A stretch of 64,000 nucleotides of DNA from Brasenia schreberi (GCA_036023115.1 JAYKKT010000074.1:12024001-12088000); one strand, 5' to 3'. Counted from the stretch's first letter, positions 47,125 through 59,599 are shown. Notes: generated by a model not told the origin, from the sequence alone. Made by a program: numbers and translations.

Positions 47125-49560
47125 TCTGGGTTGCTGCTGTGGTGGTAGTGGAGCCTGTGTTGAATTGTTTTTTCATACAAGATGAGGAATGAAGCTTCGA
47201 GCAAACTCGCTTGTCTCTGATGCTACTGCAAGTCTAACTTTCTTTTTCTTTTTTTCTAATTTATAACTCGAGAAACCATCTATCATGGTGTTGGAACAAG
47301 ACGAACTGAAACTCCAAGGTTAGGACCTCATCTCCAGGGCCTATGCTGGTGGGCTTGCTCAAGGGCATGTCCCATTGAATTCAAACCCTTGAATGGTCAT
47401 CTGGCAGTAAACCCTTTCTGCTAAGTAAAATCCCAATAGGACCACTGAAAGCTTGAATTTCACAAAATGCAAGATCTACGAACTGAAAATTGAAGATGTT
47501 AACGGATACAGGATAAGTGAAGAGAAACAAAACACACATGCGGTTGAATAGTTATATTTTCTTGTCTTGAATGATGTCTTTGTGGAGATTTTCCTGGTTT
47601 TACTTGCAAGAAAGGCCATGTGGAAAGTTCCTCCATCTGCCTTCTTCTCTGCTATTTACGGATGCAAATTCCATACTTGCGGTCCTAGTTCTTAAGCAAC
47701 CATACTAATAGAAAAAGGAGTTCCTCCAAATTTATTTATTTTTCTTCTATGTTGATAATTGAGTTGATAGCCGTATTATCGAGTGTTTGCTGGAAACTAT
47801 AGTTATATGCCTTGTTGGTATGCGTTTATTTGGCTAATAACCTCCCTTTGACTTGAGGAAGCAGAATACTTTATGTTACAGCTGAGATCATAACCAACAT
47901 ACATACAGACATAACAGCCACCCGTATACACACACCATACAGATATGGCTGCACGTGCATGCACACACACAGACACGAGATACAGAAGGAGAGACTTCAA
48001 TAGACTAAAATTCCAGTGTATATTGAACAGAGGCATGCATTGTACATGCTGGCCAGACTTTTGGGCCTCGATTGGAAAGTTGTACTAAAATTTAGACTCG
48101 TCTATCATTTGGTGATTTCATTTGATGAATCTATGGAAGTGTCACAACGAAGCTAACAGAGGCTGGAGACTACTGTTACTGCTATCCATAAGCAGTGTGA
48201 GGAAGCGGATTTGATTCTAGATGCTTTACAATGATGACACTGAGAATAAAGTGATTGATTCATGATACAGTAATCTAGGCATTCTTATTGTCTACCGTCC
48301 ATTTGCGTTAGTGCATTCTTTATTTGAAGCATGGTGATACTCAGCTCCCTTATTCTCCTATACCTATAGGGGAAGTATTTTACTTCAAGTGGGGAATATG
48401 TTTAAGAAAGTTTTATTAACACTAGCTTGTCTGAGATGATTGTTGTACTGTTTCTCTTTTAAAATACTCATATATCGAGCTCATGGCGACCTGTAGAAAA
48501 GTCTCTTTCATGTGGATGTTTGCAGGGAGCATGATCTTGCTATTTGGGAGTTGAAATTCATGAATCAGCAAACTGCTAATATATACTTTTGTGGTGATGC
48601 TACTGTTTGCCACTGAATTGGGCACCTTTTGGCTACTGCTTAAGAAAATGAAACTATTGAATATAGTAATATACTGCAAATTCATTTCCAGAGGCATGTC
48701 TCTGCATCCGAAACCTATTCAACTAACACGTAATTGAAGTTCTAGAATTCGGAAAAACTTCATGTATGGAGCTAGCATGTTCTGGTAGATGAATGCAATT
48801 TGGAAACATAAGCTGTTTTGGACCCCAAATAATGGGGAAGCCAACGGGTCAAGCTCAGGATGGGTTCAACATGTGAAACCTGAGCTGGAGAGACGCTGAA
48901 CACAATGTGTCAACAATAACTACAGTACGTAGTAGGACATTTTACGGTGGTTATGCAGGTATCTTGCCGGAGGATCTGTCGATGATGCGTTGAACTGCAG
49001 CAGTGATGCCATTGCCTCCACCATGGCTGGTACCTTACAGGAGGATCCGTCGATGATGCGTTGAAGTTAAAGTGGATATTGGTTTCAAAAACACATCATG
49101 ATACCTTGACGTTTCACTAATTATACAACTTGTTTTGTTCTTGTATTTTCCTTTTCGATAGAGAAACTTGTGTAAGGAAGATCACATGCTGGTATTGTCA
49201 CACCTTAGAGAATCCATCCATCATGAACATAAAGCCTGTCCATGCCATGTCACAACTATATTAGCAATTGATGGTTCAACAGTGACATAACTCATTAAGA
49301 TCAACTATTCAATACATATTTATTTATTTATAATCAAAGTCCAAGATACATGGTGGTACAATTTATAACTACAAGTACACAACAAACTAGGTGCAACTTA
49401 ACATGTTCTACCATATGAGAGCAGTGCATCCAACAACTTCTGCAACCCCTTTATTCCCTCAATGCTCTTGTAAGGATTACAAATAGGGATGAGCATTAAC
49501 ATCCATGCTCCATATATGGATATGATTTTTCCACAACCACAAGCATACTAAAAATATAAA
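47125..49560. other. Intergenic, nothing recognised
   Basis: No gene. A short imperfect repeat (gaggatc.gtcgatgatgcgttgaa) occurs at 48972-48997 and 49040-49065. Confidence 0.4.
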
Positions 49561-49580
49561 TGTATGTTTTAAATCACATA

Positions 49581-49788
49581 ACTCCGCCCATATAAGAGAT
49601 TACCCTTGTATGGCCGGTCTTAAGTCCGGATAAAGGAGAAGGGTACATTAGGTTTCTTACCGCCAATGTAAAACTTTGTCGGACTTGTCTATGATAGATT
49701 CTACAAATTATGATAGGGCTACGTAGAAACAAAGAATCCATGTAGCAACTCTATCTGGCATGGGAAAATGCTTAGTTGTTATTGTTGT
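49581..49788 (+). mobile_element. SINE-like internally deleted RTE derivative
   Basis: 208 bp made only of the RTE 5' leader (cccttgtatggccggtc to the aaactttgtcgga block) joined directly to the RTE 3' end (gaaacaaagaatccatgtag to a TTG-rich tail). It is bounded by an exact 20-bp duplication (49561-49580 and 49789-49808). All coding sequence is absent, so it must have been moved by RTE proteins made elsewhere. Confidence 0.9.
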
Positions 49789-49808
49789 TGTATGTTTTAA
49801 ATCACATA

Positions 49809-51647
49809 TATTATAATATAAAAATACATCATGCATACATAATCAAATGTTATTTTAGTTTTAATATCAAGATTACAATCATGTCCAATGACCAAATATG
49901 TTCTAAGAGTCCTTAAACCTTCCTCTAGTTGCTCATGTGGCCTTTGACAACACCCTCATCATGCCATGCCAATTTTATAATATTTTAATGGTACCTGGTA
50001 CGACCATTCTACATTTGATAATATTTTATATTGTTGTAGAGCGGGTGAGTCCATAATAGATAATGTTTCGCTTGCACACAGGCGTACTTATGTTGTGTAT
50101 CAATACAAGTAATAAAACATTTTCAAACATACTCAAAACTAAACATATATAATCATTTTGAAATATTTATAAGGTAATTATTAATCACATGCATCATTTA
50201 AAATCAATCAAAGCTATCTTTAGCATGTGTGTAAAGAAGAAATACATCCACCTACCTATCATTTCTAAATCACCCCAAGCCAAATGCATGCCCCGGGTAT
50301 TGAACTCATGACAATTGTGAATGAGTCGCCCCACTAACCAAGTGAGCTATTGCTCGTTGTGCATACTTATTGAATCTTTGAACTCAAAGGAGGATGAGAA
50401 TAACTTCGTTTTTGATATCTTGATAACAACACTAAATCATCAATTTCAGCTTATGGGATCATCCCATGATAGTCCGAGTTGACAGAACAACTAACAACTA
50501 TTATGGAAGCTAAATTAACGACTTTGAATCTCCTAATTAAATACCAATATTAGGTAAACAAATGAATTGACATAAAGGAAAATGAGGCGGCCGAAACTTG
50601 TAACAGCAGCAAAATCTGACCGCTTGACTTGGTTGAACTGTGTCTAAATGGTTCGACCTGAATAGAAACTAAAAGTAATAGCAAGGACTAGATGTGGACT
50701 TTGATATCTATGAAGATAAACCAACATCTTCATCTCATTCCTACATTGAAGTTCCTGTCAGGGTCGGTCACCTGCAAGAGAATAACTTATCTGTGATTAA
50801 CCTTCACCATAGAGCAAAAACACCAGTAATGGCCATCACCGCAACTCCATTTTGTTGTAGTGGCATATGGTTTTTAATTATATGTATGGGATGTAATGAA
50901 ATAGAGCCCCTTTGAGTTTCCCTACAAAATGAAGCAGCGAACGGATCCAATGCAGAAAAGGTTCCAGAGTTACGAAGGGAGCTTCAAGGTCATTGGGCAT
51001 GGGTTGAGAGCAAGAGTTAAACTCTATGAGATCTAATATCCCGTTGTTGCTTGATATCTCAGTAGTAGGGCGGTCGACCATTAAAGCAAACATTGCTCGA
51101 GTTATCACTGGATTCATCAGTCACGGCCATCACTGCAACTCCATTTTGTTGTAGTTGCATACAGCTTTCAATTAACAGGTCTCTCTCTATATACAAGCAC
51201 AAGCGAAAGATCAAGCCTCAAAGCTGGTTTAGAAGCGCCTTAGTGCAGAAATTTGAATACGGATATAATTCAAATATGATTTTCCACCTAATTAATCGAA
51301 TTCAATGCATTGGATACCAACACCAGTGGGGAGTCGCTTTCTGCAAGCAGCAATGCTCCTCAAAGCCCGTGGATCATGTGCTTGACCCTAGGATCAACAT
51401 TCACCCTCTCTTACCCAAAGTTGGTGCGCTTTCCCAATCGCATTTGCTGCCTGCTGCAAGCAAGAAAGCTGCAATCCACATTCTCTCTCAACTTGAGTCC
51501 TAGCTTTGCTTTAATGTCTGTCCACAGAGAGTGAGAAGGGAATGAAGTACAAACAAATTACATAAGCCAACAGAAGTCCTAAAACCCATTGGATCCTGAA
51601 ATAAATAATTCAACACCAAGCATTTCAAATTTCAAATTTCTCTTTCT
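49809..51647. other. Intergenic with short duplicated blocks
   Basis: No gene recognised. A ~48-bp block (ccatcac.gcaactccattttgttgtag) occurs at 50832-50880 and 51124-51172. Frames at 50694-50915 and 51093-51503 run through it and match no family I know. A SINE head lies at 50284-50352. Confidence 0.35.
50284..50352 (-). mobile_element. tRNA-derived SINE-like head
   Basis: Minus strand reads ATAGCTCACTTGGTTAGTGG (A box) and, about 30 bp later, GAGTTCAATACCC (B box). No complete tRNA structure; ends not resolved. Confidence 0.5.
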
Positions 51648-51727
51648 ACAACAACAACTAAGTATTTTTTTCATAGTAGGTCGGTACATAGACGGTTGGC
51701 TGCGTGGATTCTTTGTTTTCACATAGA
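51648..51727 (-). mobile_element. Diverged RTE 3' end fragment
   Basis: Begins (ACA)n, then ctaagta and a degenerate form of the conserved 3' block ending ggattctttgttttcaca. No target duplication seen. Confidence 0.7.
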
Positions 51728-52279
51728 ATCCATGGTATTTAATTGTGTCGAAAGCGGTGATCTCTTAAATAAGCAAAGTTTTCAAAGTTATCTCCACACT
51801 AATTGCCCACGATGCACATGCAACTAACTACATTTAAGGGCAGAGATTGGGTTTTGTGAAATCTAAGCCGTACATACTCGTGATGGACAGCTGAAATTTT
51901 TTTTTATCAAATGGGTGACTGCGATGAGGTGAGTCAGGAAAGAAGCAGCCATCCTTCACTGGGGCGGCGGAGATTTAAGAACGCGTCATTAAGTTTGGTA
52001 TCTCGAGTTTTTACCGTAGTTAGATTTATGTTCATGATATTCATGACAAACATGCCTTTTCAAGCATGATTCATCGAGTCGCGCACTGCATTTTCTGTAC
52101 TGGCATTGTGTTTGAAGATGCCTGCCACACATCTGACTTGATGAAGGTGTGTAGTGGCCCATGAATACAAATTCCAACCGGTGTGTACAGATCTCAAAGG
52201 ACAAGAACGGTGAAGATTTGAATATAACCATCATGAATCATATGCGAAATGACCAACTCAAGCTTTTAAAGTAAACTGC

Positions 52280-52618
52280 CTCTCTATCTGTCTCTGGTGA
52301 TTCGGTTTCGACCGAGCGGGAAGGTCGAAAGGCGACAGCCTGAAGCGTGACGACGACGCCGTGTTGATTCTTCTCCTAACGGTAAGCAACCCCACTCTTT
52401 CATGGCATCCTTCTCTCTCTCTCTCTTTTTAATTATTATGGTAGTGTCAAATCCCACTCTCGTCCTTGTTTCCTTTTCTCCAGTTTTCTTTCGACATACT
52501 TCTGTTAAACAACTCCCGGTGCCGAATGCTCCGCGCGAGACAGTTTACTTGGTACTCCACTAGCTTTACTTTCTTATCTCTCCTTCTCTATTTCTTTACA
52601 GGCTTGGAATGAGGATTA

Positions 52619-52658
<40 letters not shown>

Positions 52659-52800
52659 CGTTGTGGTAAAACCCTTTTCAATTTTATCAGGTAATTACCA
52701 TCAATTCGGATGGTTCTTTGAAGGAAACAAAAGCAGAGAGCGTGGGCAGAGAGAGTGGGATTTATGTAAGTGACTTCTCGTTTTCTTCTTCTCGATCTCT
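52280..52800. other. Possible 5' leader exon(s) of unknown gene
   Basis: The stretch ending at 52380 is less AT-rich than its surroundings and runs into a good donor (taacg then GTAAGC). Another block after a ttttatcag acceptor near 52690 ends before gtaagtg at 52764. These may be non-coding leader exons, perhaps of the RopGEF gene 3.3 kb downstream, but no link can be shown. No protein could be read. Confidence 0.25.
52622..52658. repeat. (ATT)n microsatellite
   Basis: Continuous TTA/ATT repeat of about 37 bp. Confidence 0.95.
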
Positions 52801-53316
52801 TATGCTTCGTGTTTACTCTTCTCCTTTTGTCTACCGCTCTTTAGGTTCAGTGAAATTCAGTAGAAACGTAGAGTTTTCTGTAAAAGAACTTTAAAACAGT
52901 TGCTCAGTTTAAACAAGTCAATTATACGAATGCAATTTTGAAAAATTGAAATAAAAAAGAGTGAAAAACAGTGTTATTATATTCAATTTTCCGAAAAACA
53001 ATATCAATGGACAAGATTTGGGAGATGCTAGACACCATTTCATGTTGAGTCTAGCATGGATTATAGCCACAAATTCAACCGTGAGCTGCATCTTTTCTTT
53101 ATTGATCGTATAAAATACAGGGGCCGTTTGCCCCACCTTAGTTCAATGTAGATCTCTGCTGGCGGTGGTGCCCGAGGTGAAGGATGGCTGTCACACACTA
53201 AGAGCGCCTAGACAGCCTCCTATTCCAGCCTGATTTTATATATCCTGACTGGCCTTTACTAGACAAACCTCCTGGAGGAGCTGTTTATCAGTATTTGAGC
53301 TTGGATGATAACTATG

Positions 53317-53485
53317 GAGTGTTTGATTATGAGGCCTAGAACCACAGTGCTATTTTAACTTTTAATCAAAGGCCTCAATATGCAATAACCCTACTTTTTA
53401 CCCGATCATGTGGCCTACTCTTGGGAGTGAGATGCTGAAGTAATTTGAGTTCTGTCGTCCCCACCTCATAATCAAACACCTTCCA
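53317..53485. mobile_element. Putative MITE with terminal inverted repeats
   Basis: gtgtttgattatgagg at 53319-53334 is matched by its exact inverse cctcataatcaaacac at 53464-53479, giving a ~165-bp element with no coding content. Target duplication not resolved, superfamily unknown. Confidence 0.55.
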
Positions 53486-53847
53486 AGCATCCTATGAAAA
53501 GGTTGAGTCATAGTACAACTCTGCTTTAAGTTGATCATGACTGAGAAACCACTAGTTTCTCTCGATTAAAGTATGAAAATAATCAATTTTCTTATTTAAT
53601 CAGACTCACAACAGAAAGAAACTTTGGGATTGCTGAATGATAGAAGAGAGATGAGATAAATATATATTATCTAGGAATTCATCATTCCAAGGAAGTAGAC
53701 TGCTTATAATATATATAATGATCTGAATCATGTCTACTACTAATTAGCCCATTGAACAAGATGAGGTTATATATACCTATAGATGTGTCTGGCCCTAATG
53801 TTATGTGAAAAAAACCCTTTTTGAAAATACATATGAGCTTGCATTGA

Positions 53848-53900
53848 GAGTGTTAGCTCAACGGCAAGACGCTTTAGTGTTGGGGAGTTCGACTCTCAAA
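53848..53900 (+). mobile_element. tRNA-derived SINE-like head
   Basis: A-box-like GTTAGCTCAACGGCAAGACG and B-box GGGAGTTCGACTCTC are about 12 bp apart, so the anticodon region of the parent tRNA is largely missing. Not a functional tRNA. Confidence 0.45.
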
Positions 53901-54063
53901 AAGTGCATGTCTTGATGTGTGTTAGGCTTCGGCATCCTCTTGTAAGAAGAAGAAAATACATATGAGCTCTATTGGCTAGCCTGACTTCTATATTTCAAGC
54001 TTGGTTGTGCCAACCACATAAGTCTAGGATAAGATTAAACTTGTTGATGAATTGCATTGAGAT

Positions 54064-54490
54064 TAGGGATGGCAATTCCTACCCGTCTTGTAGGTATCTT
54101 CTCCTTCCAGACCTTACATGGGGCAGGTTCTCAAGAAGAAAAACCAACTCTGTCCCGATATATATATATATATATATATATATAATGTATATATTTTATA
54201 TAATATAACTATATATTCACATAATAACTTTTAGTTTCATAATATAAATTTTTTTTGTGTTTTATGTAGATTATATAATATTAAATGATTTTTCTTTTAT
54301 AGGTGGAATTGGGGTGGGGTGGGGTGGGGTGAGGTAGGGCGGGGCCGGGGTTGTAACAAAAGAGTGAGGGACGGGTGCAGGTTTGATCCTCAAAACCCGT
54401 GGGACGAGCAAGGTTTATAGAAAGGATTCTAGGACGGGAGTAGTGTGGATGGAGTGAAAACCGGCATACCTTGTCCCATTGCCATCCTTA
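54064..54490. mobile_element. Non-autonomous hAT-type MITE
   Basis: Ends TAGGGATGGCAAT and ATTGCCATCCTTA are near-perfect inverted repeats of the type widespread in plant hAT MITEs. The 427-bp interior has a TA microsatellite (54162-54183), G-rich ggggt repeats (54310-54352) and no gene. The 8-bp flanks match only 5 of 8. Confidence 0.7.
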
Positions 54491-55567
54491 ATCCATATTC
54501 AAATATTTTAGATTCATTAAATATTTCAAATAACATACTGGAACAGGTGAAATCCATATCCTAGTCCAACTATAAATCCATAGTTGAAGGCAATGGATTT
54601 AGCAACAATTGATGACAAATTTGCTTCATATTAAAACTTTCTAATATAGCAATATCGCTCTCGTCCTCTAAAATTTGGGTCTATTTTCTTGGACCAATTC
54701 GATTATGGTTCCAGGTTTCGTGTTAACTGGAACCGAACATATCTATTAAGGTCCATCAATGCACCCATGTGCTCGGGCACAAAATCCTATCCCTTGGCAT
54801 ATGATTTGTCGATGTGTGCATTAAAAGTAAAGGGTGGTTCACATTTACCTCATGAGTTGGGAGTTCAATGTGAACGCATGCCATTCAAAGAAAGAAAAAT
54901 TTAAATCTGTCAGGCTTAGTTATGACCAACAACATAGCATATTTGTTAGGAATAATCACGCCTTCAAATGTATTTTAGCACAAGATCAAACACGAAAACC
55001 TGGAAATCCAATAACGTTGTCCGTGTCCACCCAATAGAAGGCCAGGTCTTTTTGGGATTGAACAGCCTTTAACATGAACATGAACAGGTTAAACACTAAA
55101 TCATTGACAATATGACCCGACATGAAACGGTCAAAACGAATACAACCTGAAATGCCTATGTTTGCATCCATGCATTGTGACAAAAGGAATCGGGTTGTGT
55201 TCGGATTGATCTGTTTTTTGGGGGGAATGACATGACACGACGAATAATTGCAACATGAAATTGTGTCTCGTAATTTGTATGTTTTGTTAGGACTTAGGAG
55301 TTATGACAAAAACAATCACATGTATGACATACACACACAGAGATTAACTACTAAAAGAAGAGAGAGATTAGCTACTAAAAGGGTAGAATATCAGAGGGAA
55401 ATTCCAATTTCAGAGACAGAGAGAGAGGAGGACGGTTTGAAAATTCAGAAAGACGGGTAGCTTTTGACTACTAAAAAAGTACACTGTTAAACAATACAAA
55501 CCACTATGGCCAGGAAAAACAACAATAGTGAAATTCCACTTTAGGGGAAGCGCGTGAAAATTGTGTG

Positions 55568-55594
<27 letters not shown>
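55568..55594. repeat. (GA)n microsatellite upstream of RopGEF
   Basis: Continuous GA repeat about 430 bp upstream of the RopGEF start codon; further GA-rich patches follow at about 55690-55705. GA/CT tracts are common in plant promoters and leaders. Confidence 0.9.
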
Positions 55595-55598
<4 letters not shown>

Positions 55599-56020
55599 TA
55601 ACTATTTAAAAACATAAATATCAATACTGAAGTTCCATTTTTAGCGAAAGAGAATGAGAACTTAGAGAGAGACATTTAACTTACACTACATAGAGAGAGA
55701 GAGAGACCCTTTTATCGCAGCAGATCCCTTGACTACCAACAAACGTTTTGCAACTTTATATGAGCTAGTAAAGCACAAGGTTTGTTCTTTTGCCTTTTTG
55801 TTGTATCACAAATTTTGTCTGCACTACATTCTCGTCTTATCTTTCTCTTTCACCTTGAAGAAAACGAAGAGTAGCTGATCCTCCTCTGCCTTCAAACACT
55901 TGATCATTAGTTAAATCTCGTGCAGGTGCTACTAGAAATTGAAAAGTACCAAGAAGAAGAAGAATCTTAGTTTGCAGGTCTGCAAATCATTGATTTAAGG
56001 GATTCGCGAAGTTGATAGTC

Positions 56021-56084
56021 ATGCATAAGCTAGCCTGCTGCCGTAGAGACCGTGAGATGAGCATGGATTTCGAAGAGCACGAGA
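56021..56084 (+). CDS. RopGEF exon 1
   Basis: 21 codons plus one base from ATG; donor GTGAGC. The split codon A|GG gives Arg before [10 protein letters not shown] of exon 2. Confidence 0.87.
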
Positions 56085-58991
56085 GTGAGCATCCCTTTCC
56101 TAAGCCTTTTCACGTACTACCAGATTAGGTAGGGTCACATAGAGGATGTGATCGGACAAGTTCCTAACCAGTCAAGCAAATACATCTTGTGGAGCCAATT
56201 TACCATGACATAGTTTCACAACTATCTTCTGTTATTTTCCTGTAAATTTCTGTCCTTTTCTTATATATTAGGGGACGCTATCATTTTCATTTCAAATGAG
56301 ACGAACCAAGTTGGTCTTGCGCTATCACGGGAGTGATTCATGGTTGGCTGTTCTGGAAAAACCCATTTCTTTTATTCCTCCTTATATTTTAAAATCCTTT
56401 GATTAAGGGTTTCACACTGCCTGTATTTGGTAGTCTGTGCGGTCATGTTCTCCTTTCTGTACATGATTGAAACCCAAATTTTCATCTTCTTGGCTTCTGA
56501 TTCTAAAGTTTAATTTTTCACGCAATGCCTTAACCGGCACTAATTTGCATCACCTTATTGATTACCCTCTATGAGATGCTATGATCTGACTAAATAGTGG
56601 AATCCCTTGATAAGGGTGGATTTTGTTGCGTTCACTAATTATAGAGATATTTCTGGTTGCTAGGTTTGAGTTACAGTCTGCTTTTGCAGGGATGATGTCG
56701 TATGATTGTCTTGAAAGTTGCACCTATAAGAACCATACTTTCGAGAACGAGAGTAGTGGCACTCTTGGAGAACCTTACTGTACAGATTCAGTGGAGGACG
56801 ATGTCCTTAGTGCTTCTTCAAGCAAAGAAAGGTCCGAATCATCCTCATCGTCTTCCCGACCATGTGAGCTGGAAGAAAAGCAGCGCAACGACGAGTCGCT
56901 TCTCGGCCCCAAAGATTTCCATGCAAAGGAAAAATCAACTTACACCATGAAGTTGGATGACATCGACACAATGAAGGAGAGGTTTTCCAAGCTGCTTCTT
57001 GGTGAGGATTTGTCTGGAGGATCCAGAGGGCTGAGCACTGCACTCGCCTTGTCGAATGCAATAACCAATCTTGCAGGTTCCAGTTGATCTTGTGAACTCT
57101 TATTAGGAGTCTTCTATCCTTAATGCTGTGCCAAAGTGTAGTCTTTGATACTCGACTTAGATCCTTGATGTATAAGGCCCTTGCTATCCTCGATTTTTTC
57201 TTAGATTTGAAATTTCTCTTAGGATCTGTCTTTGGAGAACTTTGGAAATTGGAACCATTGTCAGAAGGCCGAAGAAGAAAATGGAGTAGGGAAATGGACT
57301 GGCTTCTCTCTCCTGCTAACTACATGGTTGAACTTGTTCCTGCCAAGCAACGTGTGCCGGATGGGAAGTGCTTGGAGGTATAAACATGGATGGAGCTTAG
57401 GCGTCTTGTCGATTATGTTATGAACGGATGGTGCTGGATTAAAAGCGGCATTTATTTCTGTTTCATAAAACCTGCAGGTCATGACAGCTCGAGTTCGCTC
57501 TGACGTCCAAATGAATCTTCCAGCACTTAAGAAGCTTGACGCAATGCTCATTGTAAGTTGACCAAATTGATTTGGTGACTTTTAGTTGTAGTTGCTGTTC
57601 GATTGGTCTCTGTGCCTATCCTAGCAAACAATGCTTATTTATGGTTGTGGCCTTGCTCTAGAAAAATGGTCTTAGCTTCGCTGTGTATCTAGTGCCTTCA
57701 AAGAATTTATACTCTGGCAATTTAGATGTGGACATGAATAATTCAAGTTTCAAGCTTGGGTGCTCCTTCTATCAATGCGCATAACATCAGGTTCCCATTT
57801 GGGCGTTTAGTAATTTCAACGTCAGTTTCCAGGAAATGAAAGTTTTTCTTTTGGATCATTCTGCCAAAGATTAGGTTAGCTATTCCTTGTGGTTGTCCGC
57901 TCCTCATTTCTCTTTCAGAAAATTGGACTGTTTCCATATTAAATTCGTTTCAAGGTTGTGACACATACGAGGAGTTAACTTGTCGATGGTGCATCCAAAT
58001 TTTGTGACCATTGTCTCAGTTTATCAGAACTCAGCGATATTAATGGGCTATACCTAGGGTTGTGTAAGTCTTTGCCAGCAGAAACTGGCTGTTAATAACT
58101 TAATGCTCCTGGAACCTCTATGTTGTGACTTGTGAGTGTTGAGTGTTCAAAATAATGAAACCATGGCCTCCACTCGGGCCTGTTCTACAAAACCCCTCCT
58201 CTTTCTGGAGAACTGCATGAGTTTGCAAGGCGTGTGTATGTGTAAGGACTTGGATCTGATGATGTGACCCATTTGTCGTATCAACTCTTGTATAGCCTGT
58301 CCAGAAGGCCACTGGCGCAGGAGTTGTCTCTCTTCTGGGAGGTGAAGAATTATATATTTGGGTGCGCAGAAATCTGTCTAACCCTCACATTCTTACCCAG
58401 GAAAAAGAAAAGGAAAATCTTGTGTATCTCATGGAGACTTGCTCTCTAGATACTTATGTCAAAAGTTCCTGGTGGATGCCAGAGTTATGAATTGGGTGTG
58501 TTCCATGAAAGATCTAATTTTAGTTCAATGAACTCAATTTCTGAAGGCACTGTCTATGTTTACGTAAATCAATTCCAGCGGTGCATCCACCATAATACTA
58601 GGTTTGATCCATCATCGTTGTTATTCTCATCAAGTCATAATGATTTTAGATGCTCTTTGCTCAACTACCTTCTCCTCTTTTCTTGCCATCGCAACCAATT
58701 GAAACAGTAAGAGTTGTTCAGGGATTGCTGGACTCAATGGTGGATACTGAGTTCTGGTATGCAGAAGGAGGCAGCAAGGCAGAAGGCAGAAGTAAAAGTC
58801 AGAGACCAACCAAGAAGTGGTGGTTACCAGTTCCTCGAGTCCCTTCAAATGGAATTTCTCCTGAAGCAAGGAAAAAGTTGGTTCTCCAGTCAGAAGCCAT
58901 ACGCCAAATGCTGAAGGCTGTTAAATCTATAAATGAGCAAGTTATATCTGAAATGCCGATTCCTCAAGCTATTTTTGATACTTTTCCAAAG
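56021..58991 (+). CDS. RopGEF (RopGEF14-like), exons 1-5, 3' partial
   Basis: RopGEFs activate plant ROP/RAC small GTPases at the plasma membrane by GDP-GTP exchange through the plant-specific PRONE domain. Exons: 56021-56084, 56690-57076, 57223-57377, 57478-57552, 58722-58991; all GT-AG and in phase, giving 317 residues so far. The start [19 protein letters not shown] is RopGEF14-like, as are the acidic/serine N-terminal region ([16 protein letters not shown]) and [17 protein letters not shown] begins near residue 116 ([10 protein letters not shown]), with [25 protein letters not shown] and the conserved [15 protein letters not shown]. The remaining PRONE half and C-terminal tail must lie beyond base 64000, after an intron carrying Copia-C. 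Confidence 0.92.
56690..57076 (+). CDS. RopGEF exon 2
   Basis: Acceptor TTTTGCAG, donor after GCA G (GTTCCA). Encodes the variable N-terminal region and the start of PRONE ([25 protein letters not shown]). Confidence 0.92.
57223..57377 (+). CDS. RopGEF exon 3
   Basis: Acceptor CTCTTAG, donor GTATAA. Encodes [13 protein letters not shown] through [18 protein letters not shown]. Confidence 0.93.
57478..57552 (+). CDS. RopGEF exon 4
   Basis: 25 codons, [19 protein letters not shown] to LDAMLI. Acceptor CCTGCAG, donor GTAAGT. Confidence 0.93.
58722..58991 (+). CDS. RopGEF exon 5
   Basis: 90 codons from [15 protein letters not shown] through [11 protein letters not shown] to QAIFDTFPK. Acceptor TGTTCAG, donor GTAAAA, phase 0. 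Intron 4 is 1.17 kb. Confidence 0.92.
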
Positions 58992-59280
58992 GTAAAACCT
59001 CATTTGCTTTTATTCTAGAAAAGTAAAGATTCTTAACTTAAGCAGTCTCAGTTACTTCTTGTATTATCATTATATCATTTTCAGGCCTTTTATTCGAAAA
59101 AGAAGTCTAGAAACCATGGCATATCCATAAGAAGCTTTTGGTGATGTTTGTCAAGCTATTTATCTTTATTAATGTTACATTCTTGTTAAGTGCCTTTCTT
59201 GGGATTGGCGCTTGAGCAATATTGGTGACTGATAGTATTATGTGCCTTAACAAGTTCAAGTCTTCAAACACTGTTCAGAT

Positions 59281-59576
59281 TGTTATAAACATTCAATTAC
59301 TAAGAAAGAATAAAGAAACTTACAAATATTGGCAGATTGGAGGCATTCCTTCCAATCTGCCCAGAGATGACTCTTGGTGCCTCTCACACGGCTGCCGCCT
59401 CTCTTTCTTCCTTCTTGCTTAAAATTAAACTTAACCCTAATAATACTATTTATAAGCACAATCTAACTTAAATGACAAATTTACCCCTAATATTAATTAA
59501 GTATAACTAAATAGACACATAACATGAATATGGATTATTAATGAGTCCACTTTGGGACCCGATACAATAGCTAACA
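59281..59576 (-). repeat. Copia-C 3' LTR
   Basis: 296 bp; minus strand begins TGTTAGCTATTGTATCGG and ends TTTATAACA (TG...CA). Stem-loop at 59331-59361. Confidence 0.93.
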
Positions 59577-59590
59577 CTCTCCCTCAAGTT
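59577..59590 (-). promoter_or_regulatory. Copia-C polypurine tract
   Basis: Minus-strand AACTTGAGGGAGAG directly before the 3' LTR. Confidence 0.8.
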
Positions 59591-59599
59591 GGGTGAAAG

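Noticed and set aside
51093..51534. 136-codon frame, considered as a lipid-transfer-like or other small protein
   Set aside because: Cysteine spacing and order do not fit on either strand, and frames shift between candidate blocks.
53848..53900. tRNA gene
   Set aside because: A and B boxes are too close and there is no anticodon arm or acceptor stem; more likely a SINE head.
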